Made by a program: the position numbers and the translations under genes. From positions 21,137,002-21,201,001 of the forward strand of contig NC_045148.1 in NCBI RefSeq assembly GCF_008831285.2: a DNA stretch of 64,000 nt, given 5' to 3'. Position 1 is the first letter of the stretch, and each line of letters starts with the position of its first letter. The notes beneath the pieces are model-generated. The model did no database searches. It had not been told where the DNA came from and was given only the letters and a program-made list of their open reading frames with translations. Below are positions 11,915-22,641 of the stretch, piece by piece. Source of the DNA: Nymphaea colorata. Its lineage: Eukaryota; Streptophyta; Magnoliopsida; Nymphaeales; Nymphaeaceae.

Positions 11915-12336
11915 TGTCACGGGCCGACAACTCCGGACCGTGCGGCGCGGCAAACTCTCGCCAGTAAGCCGCAAGCCTTCGCCTCGTTCAAGTGGGCGCA
12001 GATCACTTGAACGCTTTCTCGAAAACAAAGGACACAAATTTGCACAAAGAGTGTGGAAAGAAAACTCGCAATATATTTCACTTCAAAGAGAAGAGTACAT
12101 CACGAGGGAAAGCAAGTAAGCTATTGCACTTTACTTACAAGGATGGCCGAAGCAGCTTACAAAGTTCCCAAGCCGACCAACCAAAGCTAGGAACCCCAAT
12201 CTATACACTTGCAAAGGACCTTGGGAGGGTGCTCCTACACAGATGAACACTCAAGCTTACACCAAGGCCCAAACATACACAAAGGAAATCAACTAAAACA
12301 AAAACAAAGACTGTACAACCCTGATATAGGGGAACA
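11915..12336 (-). repeat. 5' LTR of the Gag-chromodomain element
   Basis: A 422-bp direct repeat of 9490-9907 with single-base differences and one 4-bp difference at AGCAAGTAAGC. Minus-strand ends are TGTTCCCC and CCGTGACA. Confidence 0.92.
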
Positions 12337-12800
12337 CTCCCTCTTTCTTTCTTTATTTGATTTCTCTCTTTAAATATTTCTTACTTTCTCTTGTAGTAAC
12401 CTTTTTCTCTTTTTAATTTCTCTCTCTTTCTCTTCTCTCAATTTTGGACTTCCCTCAAAAACAATCTTTCACTAGTCTCTCTCTCTCTTCAATTTCTTTC
12501 TTAGAATCTTTCTCTTCTCTCTTTATTAATCTCTGTCTTACTTTTTTCTTGAAATCTATGTTCCTCTCTGCCTCTCCTTGATTTTCGTTTAAAATATTTT
12601 TCTCTTTTGCTTTTTATTAGTCTCTCTTTCTCTCTCTATTTCTTTCTTAAGCTCTCTTTTTCTCTCTTTTGTTAATCTCTCTTGGATTTCTCTCTCTTTC
12701 TCTTTAATTTATCTCTTCAAATTTTTTTATTTCTTTTATTGATCTCTCTCTCTCTTTCTCTCTTCGATTTATCTCCTAAATATCTATTTCTATCTCTTTT
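12337..12800. repeat. Pyrimidine-rich degenerate repeat tract
   Basis: A continuous CT-rich run with recurring pieces such as TTTCTTAAAATCTCTTTTTC and TTTTATTAATCTCTCTC. It is the downstream half of the tract interrupted at 9489. Confidence 0.85.
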
Positions 12801-13419
12801 AGTTTTAAACCACATCTTTAACTACTTTTTAATCATCGTTCTCTTAATATCTGCATATTGACCATGCTATTAGTAGTCTCAAAAGAATAAATTTTTCAAA
12901 GCACAAGAAGAGTTACTTTCATCAACTTCTTCTAGAATAGATGCTTCCTCTCATGCTCAATGGTGGAATAGATATATTCTCATAATCCCTAAGATAAAAG
13001 GAGATACTTTGTTTAACATTTTCGTTTATATACAAAAAAAGTTTCCTTATATGTATATATTGATAATTTTGAACAAGTTTCAATAGTCTGTCTAAATAAG
13101 CCCCTAAGGAAGCTTTGGAAACTTACCCTAAGCTCTTCGATGATCCATAGTTCATTCCCAGCCTATATCAAAAAATTATGAGTCTATAAATTTCTAAAAG
13201 TATTTCTTAAACTTACAATCTTAATTTCTATCAAAATTATGATATCTCATTATTAAAGCAAATCTCTCTTTCTCCCTCTTTTCGATTATCTCTTAAAACA
13301 TCTTTTTCTGTCATTTATTAATCTCTCACTCTATCTTTCTTCGATTTGTTGGTTGGATGTGGAAATGGTGGTTGTTTACTTGAAAAGTTATGTGGCTCTT
13401 AAGAAGAATATCTTAGACC
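12801..13419. other. Spacer between pyrimidine and purine tracts
   Basis: Mixed-composition AT-rich DNA with no frame or motif I recognise. A short CT-rich patch at 13262-13345 repeats the neighbouring tract. Confidence 0.5.
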
Positions 13420-14410
13420 AAGGATAACAGGAATTTAAAATGAGACCTTAAGAGATAGAGAAAAGAGGCAGAGAGAGACAACTAAAGAGATAAGTTTAAA
13501 AAGAAAAAGAGAGAGAGAGATTTAGAAAGAATTTTAAAAAGAGAGAGTGTGTGTGGTTAATATAAGAGAGAGAGAAAGAGAGCTTAAGAAGACATCAAAG
13601 AGTGCAACAAAGAGAAATCAAAGAAAGAAGAAGAGTGAGGAAGAGAGGTTTTAAGAGAGAGAGAGAGAGAGAGACTAATAAAAGAGAGAAAAAAAATTGT
13701 ACAAGAGTAATTGAAAAAACAGAGAAATCAAATAGAGGGAGACTAATAAAAGAGAAAGAGAAAGATCTTAAGAGAAAAATCAAAGAGAGATAGAGAGAGA
13801 CATAGAGATTTTAAGAGAGAAGTGGAAGGGAGATAGAGAGATATCAAAAGAGAGAAAAAGAGATTTAAAGAGAGAAATTGAAGAGAGAGATGGGGAGACA
13901 GAGAGCTTTTTAAAAAATAGATATGTGGAAGGCAAAGAGAGGGAGGTTAATAAAAGCAGTAGAAAAAGGGATTTTTTGAAGAGATAGACAGATTAATAAA
14001 AGTGAGAGGAAGATAGTTTTTAAGACAAAAATACAACAGAGGGAGAGGAAAGAAAAGAGATCACAGAGAGAGATATTAACAAAAGAGAAAAAAATTAGTA
14101 GAGAAATCAAAGCGAGAGATAGAAAAAGGTAATAATAAAAGCATGAGATAGAGTGATTTTAAGAGATCTAGAAATAGAAGAGAGAGGGATTATAAAAGAG
14201 AGAAAAAGAGAATTTAAGAGAGGAATCAAAAAGAGAGATTTAAAAGAGAGATAAGTTGATGAGAGGGAGAGAGAGAGACATCGAAAGAGAGATTAATACA
14301 AGGGGGAGAAAATAAATTTTAAGAAAGAAATCAAAGAAAGAGAGAGTGAGAGGTTAATAAAAGAAAGAGAAAGAGAGACTTTAAGTGAAAAATGAAGGAG
14401 AGAGAGACTC
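13420..14410. repeat. Purine-rich degenerate repeat tract
   Basis: Nearly 1 kb of GA-rich sequence with recurring TTAATAAAAGAGAGAAA and TTTTAAGAGAGAAATCAAAG pieces. These are the reverse complement of the pieces in 12337-12800. Open frames here come from base bias and are not genes. Confidence 0.85.
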
Positions 14411-15282
14411 AATGTGACAAAAGCCGGCAAGAGGATGTTGGATGCAAACACTCCGTGCACCAGTGGTGAAACAACATGAAAAAATGAAGGACACACTCCA
14501 AACTCTTCATGCTCACAAGTCAACCATTATTGAAGATCATATTGTTGTCTCTTCAAGAGTACAACGATCCCCTAATTTCCCTTGCATGTTCCTCTGACAA
14601 TCGTGGTCAATAGTTCCTCATTTCCTCTCCTCTGATAAGCAAAAGCAATGAACAAGAAGTTTGAAGCAAGAAGGTTTTTTTTTTTTTTTTGGGGAGGGGG
14701 GATACCCTGAAGAGGCCCCTAGGGTCCAAGGCTGCTTTTGGATCTAGTGAACTTGCAGTTACTTCATGTAATCTGATCTCAGTAAACTTGCAGTTACTTC
14801 ATGTAATCTGAAAGTAGCGTATGTCGTCATTTGCAATTTAGAAGAATAATACCAATGAGAATCAAATTAATGACTAGGCTTTGGCCTTCACATAGATGGG
14901 TTTCACAAAAGGTAAAAAAAAAGACCATAGCAATAATAACTCTCAAGATTAATGAAAACAGTAAACAACTGGCCAGAGAAATTCGGTTGTAAGCATTCAA
15001 TATAGTGTTGGGTTACTTAACAAGTTACAGCTCTCATAATGCACGAAAGAAGTCAACCTGCAGCACAATTCTATGGGCTCAGAAGCATGTGATTTTTAAA
15101 AGAGTGATAATGTTCTCTGCATGCATCAATAACACTATCCTTAAAGAACTGGTTTCCCTTCAAAAATCTTTTGTGGAAATATCATCCAAACGCCACCTTA
15201 GAGCTTTGCCAAAGTATCATTGCCCTGATGCAATTTTTTTCACCAAGTAACCAAGAAAGAGTAAAAGGGTCCTAAAACCAGG
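14411..15282. other. No gene; small tandem duplication
   Basis: Unique-looking sequence without recognisable coding. It includes a poly-T/poly-G stretch at 14676-14701 and two copies of a 35-bp unit around ACTTGCAGTTACTTCATG at 14746-14811. An 81-codon frame at 15005-15250 resembles nothing I know and I do not call it. Confidence 0.5.
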
Positions 15283-15283
15283 G

Positions 15284-15315
<32 letters not shown>

Positions 15316-15326
15316 ATATGTATATG

Positions 15327-15412
<86 letters not shown>

Positions 15413-15416
15413 CAGA

Positions 15417-15492
<76 letters not shown>

Positions 15493-15603
15493 ATATATAT
15501 GTATATATATATAATATATATGTATATATATATATATAATATATATGTATATATATATATATATATATGTATATGTAATGTATGTGTGTGTGTGTCTGTG
15601 TGT
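15283..15603. repeat. TA/TATATG microsatellite
   Basis: About 300 bp of (TA)n with interspersed TATATG and TACATA, ending in (TG)n and (GA)n. All overlapping frames encode only Tyr/Ile/His runs and are artefacts. Confidence 0.95.
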
Positions 15604-16004
15604 GTGGAGAGAGAGAGGCCCTTTACGAAATTCATGAAATAAACATTGCATATAGGATAAGCAGGACTTTAGCTAAATGATGGTTGGATTTTTGCTTTTT
15701 TTCCATTTCAGGTCAGCAAACTTTTGACTGTTTAGGCAGAAAAAGTCTTTTCTGTCAGCCAATCCAGTGTGATTTGTCACATCACTTTAGTAGGCAATAC
15801 CACCCCCACTATTAATAAGGACAAGTCCTAACAAAGGGGCTACTATCTTTGAAAATTTAGTAAAATGGCAGATAGAAATTGTTATGGATAATCAACTGAA
15901 ATTGCAAGGAGAGATTGGGTTAAGGGAACTTAAAGAATTGAATATGGCCCAAGTCAGAATTACCAGAATTCATTCAGATTCAGAAACAAGAACAACCCTC
16001 GTCC

Positions 16005-17515
16005 TTGGTGAATGATCTAATTGAAGAAATTAATATTGGAACCAATGAAGATCCTAAAATCTTTCAAATTGACACCAGTTTGTCAGTGGATGAGAAGAAA
16101 AGATTGGTGGACTTTCTTATAAGTAACCAAGAGGCTTTTGCTTGGACTTATGAAGACATGCCAGACTTAGACCCCCAATTGGTTGAACATCGTTTTCCTT
16201 TAAATCCTAATTGCAAGCCAATTAAGCAAAAGTTGCGGATGCTTGACCCTCAACTATAAAGCCCTATAAAAGAAGGTTTAGAGGACCTACTAAAGAAAAT
16301 TCATTTGTGCCATTGATTATCTCGAATGGTTGGTGAACATCATGGTGGTCCCCAAGAAAAATGGCAAAGTCAGGTTGTGTATCGACTTTCGAGACTTGAA
16401 CAAAGCCATATCAACGGATGATTATCTTCTTCCAAACATTGATCTATTGGTAGACAGTACTGCAGGCCATGTAATGTTCTCTTTCATGTTTTCGGGATAT
16501 AATCATATCAATTAACAGTCAAAGATCAACCTAAGACCACCTTTACTACACCTTGGGGCACTTTCTATTACACGGTAATGCCGTTTGGGTTGAAGAATGC
16601 TGGAGCAACTTAACAAAGCGCCATGGCTGCCATCTTCCACGACCAAATGCACAAAATCATGGATGCGTATATCGATGACATATTGATTAAATCCAAGATG
16701 AGAGAAGATCATATTGAAACTCTTGCCCAAGTATTCGAGAGGCTTTTACAGTACAAGCTTCGCTTGAATCTTCAAAAATGTGTGTTTGGGGTTGAGTCAG
16801 GTAAGCTCTTGGGTTACATGGTTAGTAAGAAGTGGATCGAAATGGATTTTACTAAAGCTAAAACAATTGTAGATATGCCACCACCTATTAATATCAAGCA
16901 GTTGCAAAGTTTGCAAGGGCGAACCCAGTCCATCAGGCAATTTATTTCTCATTTAGCCATGAGTTGTGAACCATTCAACCAGCTACTGAGGAAAGGGGTC
17001 AAGTTTGAATGAGGTTTTGAATGCTAATAGTCACTCGAAAGGATCAAGAAATACCTTCTAAATCCACCAATTCTCAAACCCCTGGTCTTAGGTTGACCAT
17101 TGCTATTTTACATCACAGTGAATGAGGCAGCATGTGGCAGCTTTTTGGCACAATATGAGGAAGGAAGTCACGTCGAGAATGCAATCTATTACATTAGCAA
17201 GACTTTTGTCCAGTACGAAAAGAAGTACTCTCCAATAGAAAAAACTTGTCTAGCACTGGTTTGCATGTGTCAAAAGCTAAGACATTATTTATTAGCTTGT
17301 GAAGTCAAGATCCTCTCCAAGCTTAATCCTCTCAAGTACATCTTGGAACAACCCTTCCTTAATGGATGCATCGCCGAATGGTAAGTTTTGCTAATGCAAT
17401 ATGATCTTGAATGTGTGTCTCAGAAGTCAATCAAAGGACAAGTAATTGCAGATCAGTTAGTAGACTTCCCCCAATACGAAGAAATCAAAACGAATGATGA
17501 GTTTCTAGATGAATA
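16005..17515 (+). pseudogene. pol: Tat-lineage reverse transcriptase and first RNase H, broken
   Basis: Several frames together cover the domain. 16005-16259 holds the region before RT (KKRLVDFLISNQEAFAWTYE, HRFPLNPNCKPIKQKLR). 16330-16515 has VPKKNGKVRLCIDFRDLNKA, an RT core motif. 16623-17012 carries the catalytic YIDDI inside MDAYIDDILIKSK and the typical LQGRTQSIRQFIS. 17100-17384 is the RNase H-like segment LFYITVNEAACG and YSPIEKTCLALV. In-frame stops near 16257 and 17383 and phase changes near 16320, 16515 and 17015 prevent a full product. The catalytic aspartates of RT are still present. This enzyme would have copied the element RNA into DNA. Confidence 0.85.
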
Positions 17516-17539
17516 TGTACTAAGATTGGAAAATGTTCC

Positions 17540-18070
17540 GATATAAAAGATGTACTTTGATGGAACCAAGAATGTGATGGGAGCAGACATAGGTATCCTA
17601 CTTATCACTCCAGAAGACAAAATGATCATGTATTCTTTGAAACTCGATTTTCATGTACCCATAACATGACTCAATATGAAGCCCTCATACAAGGGCTTCG
17701 TTCTTTATTGAGTTTTCAATTGATAATGGTGCATGCCTTCGGTGACTTTCAGCTTATTATAAACCAAGTGAATGGAGAATGGCAAGTCAAAGATGAAATG
17801 TTGGTGCCATATCAAGAGATCGCTACCTCCTTAATCTGTCAGTTTGAAGAAGTACAACTAGCTCACATAAAGAGAGAAGGTAACCCTATTGCGGATGGCC
17901 TTGCGAGCCTAGGATCCACCATCATTTTTCGAACGAATGAAGCAATTCGTTCTTTTGAGATTGGAAGATTAGAACACCCTATTTTTGAAACAATGACACA
18001 TGTTCATTATATTCAAGGGGGGAATATGCCATGGTACCGTGACATCAAAATGTACATAGAAAGCAAATAA
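17540..18070 (+). pseudogene. Second (archaeal-type) RNase H domain, broken
   Basis: It starts with YFDGTKNVMGADIGILLITP and continues in the frame 17666-18070 with MTQYEALIQGL, FGDFQLIINQVNGEW and ADGLASLGS. The acidic residues expected for catalysis (D in YFDG, E in YEAL, D in FGDF, D in IADGL) are all visible. A second RNase H of this kind separates the Tat lineage from other gypsy elements. A phase change near 17665 splits the domain and TAA at 18068 ends it before integrase. Confidence 0.82.
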
Positions 18071-18179
18071 TTCCTGACTCAAATGCTTAAAAATGAACAA
18101 AAAGTAATCCAATGTATGTCAAAGAGGTACTTTATTCTTGCAGGGGTATTATAAAGACGTGGATTTAGCACTAAATATT

Positions 18180-19205
18180 CTCGGTGCCTTGATGAAGATG
18201 AGGTGAAGGAAGTCATCAAAGACTCACATCAAGGAGATTGTAGAGGCCATGTTGGTTACCAACCCTCACCAAATAGATAATTTGAGCAGGATATTATTGG
18301 CCTACTATGCAAAAGGATTGTTACCAATTTGTCAAAAGGTGCAAAGAATGCAAACTGCATGCTCCAGTGATTCATACACCAGCCTCTCAATTGTATTCCA
18401 TGACATCTTATTGGCTATTTTATATGTGGGCCTTTGACGTAGTCAAACCTATATCCCTTGCAGCTTCCAATGGCCATAAGTCTTTTTTTGCTACAACGGG
18501 CTCTTTTACAAAGTGGGTGGAAGTCGTCACACTCAAAACAGTGGAAGGACATCATGTAGTGTCCTTCATTGACAAAAATCTTCTCTGTAGATTTGGAGTC
18601 CCTCACGATACAACGAGACTCATTTCAAGAATGAAAAGATGAGATAGTTTTGCAGCAAGTACAACATGACACATCATTTTTCAGCTCCTTATTACCCTCA
18701 AGGCAATGGGCAAGTAGAGGCCACCAACAAAATCCTGATCCGCGTCTTGGAACGGACAGTAGAAATTGGAAGAGACTGGCATGAAAAGGTGCATAACGCC
18801 CTGTGGACATATCGCACCACTATGAGAATCCCAACAAATGCTACTCTAGCAGAGCTAGTCATAGAGATTCCTCTAACTCAATATCAGTGGAAAAGGCCAC
18901 TGCAGCTCGATTCGCTAGATGAAAGGAGGCTGAAAGCGACTGAACATGCTGAAGCTTACCGTCAAAGGGTGGCCAGACAATTTGTCAAGTCAGTTATCGA
19001 GAGACAGTTCAAAGTGAATGACTTGGTCCTACGATAAGTAGTGTACTTCAGAGGATGGCCATGAGGTAAATGGGCACCGAATTGGGAAGGCCCATATGTT
19101 ATTAAGGAAGTTTTGCCCCGTAATTCATACCGACTGATTGGTACTGATTGGGTGGAATTTGCCGATCCTATTAATGCCCTTCACCTCAAGAAATTTTATG
19201 CCTAG
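18180..19205 (+). pseudogene. Tat-lineage integrase, broken
   Basis: 18307-18642 includes the zinc-binding CKECKLHAP and the first catalytic aspartate in WAFDVVKP. The usual second aspartate (IVSDNG region) is missing: the sequence passes from FGVPH straight to a disrupted stretch near 18600-18660. The third acidic residue is present in NGQVEATNK within 18666-19037, followed by RDWHEKVHNALWTYRTT. The C-terminal part NWEGPYVIKEVLPRNSYRL ends with FYA and TAG at about 19203. Loss of the second catalytic residue plus shifts make it inactive. Confidence 0.82.
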
Positions 19206-19324
19206 TTCTCTTGTATTCATTTTCCAATCAATGTCAAATATTTTCCACATCTACTATTCAATCTAGATTCTTCCTAGTCGTAAAACATGACAATTACACT
19301 AGGGCATTTTTTACTATTATCGCC

Positions 19325-19630
19325 CAAGGTATGAGAGCAATCTATGCAGGTAAAGGGTTAAACCTGTAATATGAGGGCAACCCGTGCAAGCAAGGGGTTA
19401 AACCTGCAAGGCTAGCCAAAGCAACCCATGCTGGTAAAAGGGTTAAACCTATACTACATGCCAAAGCAACCCACATAGTTAAAGGGTTCAACTTGTGATG
19501 CAAGTCAAGGCAACCCATTTAGGGGGGTTAAACCTAAATTTCAAATCGGCAAACCCATGCAGGTAATGGGTTAAACCTACAATTTAAGCTCAAACAACCC
19601 ACTGAGGTGAGGGGGTAAACCTGAAACATC
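19325..19630 (+). repeat. Minisatellite between integrase and 3' LTR
   Basis: Six to seven degenerate units of 45-52 bp with GGGTTAAACCTG and CAAGGCAACCCATGCAGG. It is the counterpart of 2790-3255 in the LARD. Confidence 0.85.
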
Positions 19631-19706
19631 ACTATGCACATATTTTGTTTGAAAAATTTGTGGTGCTTATCTTTGTCACTAGCACAGCTACCACCGGCTT
19701 AGCAAC

Positions 19707-19719
19707 AAAGTGGGGCATC
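19707..19719 (+). promoter_or_regulatory. Polypurine tract of the Tat-lineage element
   Basis: AAAGTGGGGCATC directly precedes the LTR start TGTAGTCATCC. Confidence 0.75.
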
Positions 19720-20439
19720 TGTAGTCATCCCAAATTTCTCCAAGCCCAAAAATCTAATTCGTGGATCCAAATTAGATCCAAAACCACTAATTAGGTCCAA
19801 ATCAAGTATTTCAAACCCGAAATTCAAAATCGAGCGTCACGTGTGCACAGAGCTTCCTTTTGTTTTAAGGTCTCATTCTCACGCCAAAACATGTTTTTAG
19901 ACCTTATCGCACACTAGAATGCGTCGGTGAGGTTGATTAACTCAAGTTGATTAAATATGCGTTTTAAACCTTCATCACAAGTACATTTAATCTCAAGTTG
20001 ATTAAATATATGTTTTATATCATATTTTTAACTTATTTTCAAAAAAGAAACAAAAAAAAAATCCATGACCGCTCGCGTGATCACAAAGCGCGACCGCAGG
20101 TACGAGGGCACGGTCGCGCGGCACAGCGCAAGAGCACTGCCACGCACCCCTCGACAGAGTGCCAAGCGCAGCAGTGCCTAGTGCCCAGCCGGGGCCAGCA
20201 TGTTGCAGCCCCTCCCCCTTTTTTCACAAAAAAAACCACTCCTTAGGGGATGGTTTTGGTCTTTTTCGGTGGGCAACAGCCCTGCCCACATCAGAAAATG
20301 TTTTTACAGACCTAATAGCCAATCCCATTTATTTGAAGCCTATTTCTTTTACAAAAAATTGACAATAAGTCAAAATTAGTTGAAATTTGGATGAAAATGT
20401 TATAAAATTTCAAAAAATTTGAATGTTGGGTTTGAATCC

Positions 20440-20462
20440 AAAATCCTCTATAAATACTCCTC
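20440..20462 (+). promoter_or_regulatory. Candidate LTR promoter TATA box
   Basis: CTATAAATACTCC lies in the 3' LTR. The same box, inverted (GGTATTTATAGA), is present near 2200 and 8945 in the LARD LTRs and near 23535 in the related LTR fragment. Its conservation through four diverged LTRs supports a role as the transcription start box. Confidence 0.6.
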
Positions 20463-20699
20463 ATTTTCCTCCCTCTGGGGTGAGGGCTAGCCCTTAGAGA
20501 AGTTTTAGCAAATCTTCACTTGAGGACATAGAAATTTTATTCTTCCTCCACTTCCCTCTTCCTCTTCCATTCTCACTCACTCTCTCCTTCTCCAACACTT
20601 GGGAGCAAGTTTCATCAAGTCACAAATCTCTTGGAGGCCACGACTTCACCATTTTGAAGCTTCAACTCAAGAAAGTGTGTTCATCCTCCCTAAATCATT

Positions 20700-21370
20700 C
20701 TCACTAGAGGTATGTAATCTATATCTCCTCATGGCAAGGAGATAGCATTCAATCTCTACTTTAGAGACAAGAGGCTATGCTCGAGTGCACCGGGAGCATG
20801 GAAAGATGAGAGAATCTATCATTTCATGATTGAATCATGTTTTCTCTTTTATTGAATATAGCATTGTCTTTCTTTCTTTATTTTATTATCATCATCATAT
20901 CCCCATGGCCAAAGGAGATAGCACTCAATCTCTTTTTTAGAGACAAGAGACTATGCTCGAGTGCACCAGGAGCATGGAAACATGAGACAATCTTTCATTT
21001 CATGATTGGATCATGTTTTCTCTTTTATTGAATATAGCACTGTCTTTCTTTCTTCATTTTCTTCTCATCATCATCTCCCCATGGCCAAAGCAGATAACAC
21101 TTAATCTTTATTTTAGGGACAAGAGGTTATGCTCGAGTGCACCGGGAGCATAGAAAGATGAGACGATCTTCCATTTCATGATTGAATCATATTTTCTCTT
21201 TTATTGAATATAGCATTGTCTTTCTTTCTTCATTTTCTTCTCATCTTCATCTCCCCATGACCAAAGGAGATAACACTCAATCTCTTTTTTTTTAGAGACA
21301 GGAGGCTATGCTCAAGTGCACCGGGAGGATGAAAGGATGAGATGATATTTCATTTTATAGTTATATGATG
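20700..21370 (+). repeat. Four ~177-bp tandem units inside the LTR
   Basis: GTGCACCGGGAGCATGG-like cores lie at 20785, 20961, 21137 and 21316. Each core is preceded by GAGACAAGAGGCTATGCTCGA and followed by a stretch with CATTTCATGATTGAATCATG. Confidence 0.85.
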
Positions 21371-22641
21371 CCCTCCCTCCTAGTTGAACCTTTCTCTTTC
21401 CATCATCATCTCTCTCTCTCTCTCTTCCCTTCCTTGAATATTGTCTATATATTATCCTTGCACTGTTGCTAGGTTTTCCATTTATACATGAATGTATGGT
21501 GGGAATGAGAGTGTGGTTTCGGGTTCTTTATCTTTATCTTCATACTCATTTTTGAGGTTGAGACTTGTCGAACCCGGGAAAAACCCTCACGAAAATATAC
21601 ATCTTAATATGCATTTGCCTATCATTTTGTGTTAGTTTCCTTCCTAATCAACCCATTAGGAACCCATTTTATTCTTCCATATTTTTCAAAACATTTTCAA
21701 AAGAAACCTTCTAATACATCTTTAGGGACTTAGCTTAGACTATTACATGAGTCGAATTTTTCTTCCATCCCACATTAAACTTGAAGTTGGTAATTTTAAG
21801 TTATTCATTGATTTCTAAGCTTGTGAAGGCACGTATGTATATACATGTTATATATATCTATGCACACATGATGACCCCCCATCTTTCTCTCCCTATGCTT
21901 TCACTTTCCATTTTACAAATTTTCATATGCGCATGAATGCGTATGCACATTTGCTCTATTTCCTCTCTTTCAAATATTTAATACCTCTTTCCAAGACAAA
22001 TATCTTCCCTTACATAATGTCTTATACATACCCATATATACGTATGCATATTTTTCTTTTCTTCTAAAATCTCTCTTTCTCTTCAAATCAATACATCTTT
22101 TTCTCTTAAGCTTTCATATATATGTATATGTGATGGTATGTACACATATATCCATGCCTTCACCTTCACTCAATATCACTTATGATCACAAGCACTACTC
22201 CAAAGAACTTAAGCAAGTTGAGATGGAGCTCTAACTAGGTAGTAACCAAATTAAAGCAAAATCTCAAACCTACTTTAAGTCTTAAGAGAACACTAAAATG
22301 ACTTCAAAATGATTTCTCAAGTTTTCCAAATGATATTTTCCAATTTTAGTTTTCTCTAAAATATTTTACATTCTCAAGCAACTCTTCAAGAGTCTTTTTA
22401 AATGTTTGAAACATCAATCTTTAAATATTTTTCGACACCACATATAGAATAAAAAAGATGTTTAAGTTAAAACGAAATGCATCAATGGTAAACATAGCCC
22501 TTAGGTTGACTACCCCAGTAAAGGCACTGGGAATAGTTGATACTTATACCGACGGGCGAGTCCCCTTTCTTTCCTATTTCAAAACAAAACCTCATTTTTT
22601 TGGGGCACTCCAAAACCAATGAAAATTTTGAGATGTAAACA

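Larger units (their letters stand above)
9490..12336 (-). mobile_element. Complete gypsy-type element carrying only Gag, protease and chromodomain (TR-GAG-like)
   Basis: A complete LTR element of 2,847 bp. Its LTRs are 9490-9907 and 11915-12336, with TG...CA ends on the minus strand. The 5-bp target duplication CTCCC (9485-9489 and 12337-12341) is perfect. A tRNA-iMet primer site lies next to the right LTR and a purine tract next to the left LTR. The internal 2.0 kb encodes Gag and the retropepsin DTG domain, then goes directly to a chromodomain. RT, RNase H and integrase are absent. The LTRs differ by about ten positions including one short indel, so insertion is fairly recent compared with the surrounding elements. 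Movement would need enzymes from a related chromovirus. The integrase fragment at 45600-46532 and the gag at 63167 may belong to related families. Confidence 0.92.
15850..22641 (+). mobile_element. Decayed Tat-lineage Ty3/gypsy element, 5'-truncated
   Basis: Pol domains run in the order RT, RNase H, second RNase H, integrase. They are followed by a minisatellite, a polypurine tract and a 2.9-kb 3' LTR. A second, archaeal-type RNase H between the first RNase H and integrase is diagnostic of the Tat/Ogre/Retand lineage. Numerous stops and shifts break the frame. The 5' LTR, gag and protease are not found upstream; the left limit near 15850 is approximate because the first recognisable residues appear near 16000. 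The LTR and minisatellite match the non-coding element at 1-9342. Five bases after the LTR end are CTTGG. Confidence 0.85.
19720..22641 (+). repeat. 3' LTR of the Tat-lineage element
   Basis: It runs from TGTAGTCATCC to GAGATGTAAACA (2,922 bp). It is a diverged reverse-complement match to the LTRs at 1-2693 and 6398-9342 through most of its length. Differences include a GC-rich patch at about 20065-20220, absent from the LARD LTRs, and four instead of two or three copies of the internal unit. A TATAAATA-like box (CTATAAATACTCC at about 20448) sits where the LARD LTRs have GTATTTATAGA on the other strand; it is a candidate LTR promoter. Confidence 0.82.

Noticed and set aside
13595-14523. Several 60-76-codon frames in the purine-rich tract
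   Set aside because: They result from base bias and are made of Arg/Lys/Glu or Ser/Leu/Phe runs without domains.
15217-15651. Long open frames of up to 144 codons on the minus strand
   Set aside because: They encode only Tyr/Ile/His runs from the TA/TG microsatellite.
15850-19205. Endogenous plant pararetrovirus
   Set aside because: An integrase, LTR, polypurine tract and Tat-type second RNase H are present, which marks an LTR retrotransposon.
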